A DNA stretch of 64,000 nt from NCBI GenBank assembly GCA_913057945.1, contig CAJXOF010000006.1:1-64000 (forward strand), written 5' to 3'. Shown here piece by piece: positions 62,168-64,000 of the stretch; the stretch's first letter is position 1; each line of letters begins with the position of its first letter. The notes under the pieces are model-generated. The model was not told the DNA's origin, did not search any database, and saw nothing but the letters and a program-made list of their open reading frames with translations. The stretch comes from an uncultured Hyphomonadaceae bacterium (GTDB taxonomy: Bacteria > Pseudomonadota > Alphaproteobacteria > Caulobacterales > Hyphomonadaceae). Both the position numbers and the translations under genes were made by a program.

Positions 62168-63397
62168 ATGACTTTTGTACTGTTCCTTCTCTACGCAGCC
62201 ATTGGAGGCGGTGCCGGTTACGGCGTCTTCACGCTGACCGATGTAGGCCTGCCAATGTCCATTGCGGCTGGCGGCATCGTCACGGCTTTGCTCGGCCAAA
62301 TTCACCTTCTCGCCACTTCAGGCCGCTCCAACAAGGAGCTTGATGAGCGCATCGACCGGGTCGAGCGCACGGTACGGGATTCAGCGGAACGTGTTGATGT
62401 CGTTGTCGCGCGCACGGATGCCGTCGAAGCCACGGTGAAGCATGAGCTGACCGAACGGCGCGACGCACTCGTGACCGAGATGAAACAACTCGAAAGCCTG
62501 ATCGACCGGTTGTCGAAAAGCTTCGAGTCCAAGCTTACCGAGACGACCAGTGCCGCCATTGTGGCGCCTGAGGAAGATGCTGTCCTGCGCGATGTGCGCG
62601 ATGCGCTGAAAGATGGCCGGGTGGACCTTCACCTGCAGCCGATCGTGTCGCTGCCCCAGCGCCGTGTGTCCTTCTATGAAGGGTTCACCCGCCTGCGCCG
62701 TCCGGACGGATCACTGGTGCTGCCTGCAGAATTCCTGGATGCCGCCCGCCGCGCCAAGTTGATGGGTATCATCGACAATTTCACCCTGTTCCGCTGCGTA
62801 CAGATCGTACGCCGGCTGGCTGAACGCGACCGCCGCGTTGGTGTCTTCTGCAACATCTCGGCGGCGTCCCTCGAAGACACGACCTTCTTCCCGATGTTCC
62901 TCGAATTCATGACCGAAAATCGCGATCTGTCGGGCGCGGTCATTTTCGAGATCACAGCGGATCGCTTTGAAACACGCTCCCGCGCCATGCGGGACAATAT
63001 GGACAAACTGACGGCCCTCGGCTTCCGCTTTTCCATTGATCATGCCGACAATCTTGGGCTCGACCTGCCACGCCTCCAGTCGGCGGGCATACGCTTCGTC
63101 AAGATGAACGGCACTCATCTGATGGACCAGCTGCGCGATCCGACCGGCCCGCGCCCTGTCTCCTCGATCAATCGCCGCGTCGATGGCGAAGAGGTCAGCG
63201 CCGTGTTCTCGCGCTATGGCATCACAATGATCGCCGAGAAGATCGAGGACGAAGCCAGCGTGGTCGAAATCCTTGAGTACGACATTCCTTACGGCCAGGG
63301 CCATGTCTTCGGCGCGCCGCGTCCGATCAAGTCCTCGCTGATGGAAGAGACGGCACCGCCGCAGGAACTCGTCCAGCGCCTGTCGAATTTCGGCTAG
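62168..63397 (+). CDS. tipF: TipF-like degenerate EAL-domain protein
   Basis: The protein has 409 residues. It has two N-terminal hydrophobic segments (about 3-50), a coiled coil (about 55-120) and an EAL domain (about 137-395). The EAL motif is EGF (E171-G-F), FEIT appears at 260-263, and the usual DDFGTG is SIDHADN (289-295). The catalytic set is therefore incomplete and the protein is likely a c-di-GMP receptor rather than a phosphodiesterase. In Caulobacter, TipF with this architecture binds c-di-GMP at the new pole to start flagellar assembly. No flagellar genes lie in the window. Confidence 0.8.
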   Translation: MTFVLFLLYAAIGGGAGYGVFTLTDVGLPMSIAAGGIVTALLGQIHLLATSGRSNKELDERIDRVERTVRDSAERVDVVVARTDAVEATVKHELTERRDALVTEMKQLESLIDRLSKSFESKLTETTSAAIVAPEEDAVLRDVRDALKDGRVDLHLQPIVSLPQRRVSFYEGFTRLRRPDGSLVLPAEFLDAARRAKLMGIIDNFTLFRCVQIVRRLAERDRRVGVFCNISAASLEDTTFFPMFLEFMTENRDLSGAVIFEITADRFETRSRAMRDNMDKLTALGFRFSIDHADNLGLDLPRLQSAGIRFVKMNGTHLMDQLRDPTGPRPVSSINRRVDGEEVSAVFSRYGITMIAEKIEDEASVVEILEYDIPYGQGHVFGAPRPIKSSLMEETAPPQELVQRLSNFG

Positions 63398-63460
63398 GGT
63401 AACCACCTTCAATTCGCCCCAATGTTAGGCTGTCATCGCTCCAGCACAGGAGGTGTCAGC

Positions 63461-63958
63461 ATGAAGCGGTGTTTTCTGATCGGGCTTGCGATGGGGATCG
63501 CCCTGCCGGCCATGGCCGACCCCGTCGCCATTCAGCACATCAGCGCCGACCTGCCGGGTCCGGTTGAGTTCGAAGCGCCAGAAGCCCTCGAAATGATGAC
63601 GGAAGGCGTGGTCCTGCTCGACCTGCGTATCGCGCCGGAACTGGCACCAGGTATCCTGATGGCGGATGGCAGCTCTGGCAGCCTTGAAGCGTGCTACTTT
63701 GGCCCTGTTGACGCCGATACGGTGAGGGTTGCAACCGGATCAAACCACATGCTCCTGGACGTGCGGATGGGACGCCCGGACCAGCACGCCGCGAACCTCC
63801 TGTCCTGCAATTATGATCCGAGCCTGATTTCGGAGGATGGATTTGGTCATATAACCCGTCTGAAGGGGTGCTTCCTCGCGCATGCTATCGCCATCCCGAC
63901 GGCGGTGCAGTGGCGTCTAAATCCCTTGCCCGCCTCAGCCTGCAGTTTTGGCGATTGA
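63461..63958 (+). CDS. Small exported hypothetical protein
   Basis: The protein has 165 residues. The signal peptide (MKRCFLIGLAMGIALPAMAD) has a cleavage near Ala-Met-Ala. The body has three cysteines (EACYFG, LLSCNYD, KGCFLAH) and a fourth at the end (SACSFG), so two disulphides are possible. No known family is recognised. The strong AGGAGGT (63449-63455) fixes the start at 63461 rather than 63422. Confidence 0.7.
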   Translation: MKRCFLIGLAMGIALPAMADPVAIQHISADLPGPVEFEAPEALEMMTEGVVLLDLRIAPELAPGILMADGSSGSLEACYFGPVDADTVRVATGSNHMLLDVRMGRPDQHAANLLSCNYDPSLISEDGFGHITRLKGCFLAHAIAIPTAVQWRLNPLPASACSFGD

Positions 63959-64000
63959 CCGCCTCTACGGGGCACCCTACGTCCAATCATATGACAGAAT

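Noticed and set aside
1-64000. CRISPR array, insertion sequence, prophage, tRNA or rRNA
   Set aside because: No regular direct repeats, transposase or integrase frames, or structural RNA sequences were recognised on reading.

Overview
The window is about 64 kb of GC-rich chromosome from an alphaproteobacterium, most likely a marine stalked or budding relative of Caulobacter (Hyphomonadaceae-like). This is an inference from several features: the secY-adk-rpsM gene order, the coaD-ppiase-queA gene order, TTGACG-type promoters, LexA operators of the alphaproteobacterial GTTC-N7-GTTC type, a TipF-like degenerate EAL protein, a TonB-dependent receptor, and many SDR and acyl-CoA enzymes. No rRNA, tRNA, insertion sequence, prophage, CRISPR array or origin was recognised.

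Layout. Positions 1-3.7 kb hold the last codons of tuf with its terminator, followed by a three-gene cassette on the minus strand (GT2 glycosyltransferase, large membrane protein, GtrA-like flippase) that separates tuf from the S10 operon. Positions 3.7-17.7 kb are the complete S10-spc-alpha ribosomal superoperon: 27 genes from rpsJ to rplQ, including secY, adk and rpoA. It has candidate promoters before rpsJ and rpsM and hairpins before secY and rpoA. Positions 17.8-25.3 kb hold an iron alcohol dehydrogenase, an unusual leader plus a PcfJ-like protein, an HD-domain oxygenase/hydrolase, a Kazal lipoprotein, an SDR, a VOC protein, a CinA-like amidase, an imperfect 26-nt inverted repeat and a CNT nucleoside transporter. 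Positions 25.4-35.5 kb hold a TonB-dependent receptor, a GST, and acyl-CoA, SDR, enoyl-CoA and aldehyde dehydrogenase genes with two small DUF proteins. Positions 35.5-45.2 kb hold an RhlE-like helicase, sodB, a short phytoene-synthase-like protein, a glutaredoxin-MauE fusion, queE-trmFO and three tandem membrane paralogs.

Positions 45.2-56.3 kb are a DNA-maintenance block. uvrA and ssb each have a LexA operator. A class D beta-lactamase-like gene starts one base after ssb and so probably shares its SOS-controlled transcript. gyrA, coaD, a cyclophilin and queA follow. Positions 56.3-64 kb hold small metabolic genes, a solo GmrSD-like DUF262/DUF1524 protein that may be a phage-defence nuclease, an FAH hydrolase followed by a lipoprotein that looks like a metallo-beta-lactamase fold without its metal ligands, a TipF-like protein and a secreted hypothetical protein.

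The strongest leads are the ssb/class D beta-lactamase SOS arrangement, the solo DUF262-DUF1524 protein, the promoter-leader-PcfJ-like unit at 19.3-20.7 kb, the metal-site-less MBL-like lipoprotein, the UvrA with a histone-H1-like tail, and the Gtr-like cassette inside the str-S10 junction. No wholly new multi-gene system could be demonstrated from sequence reading alone.
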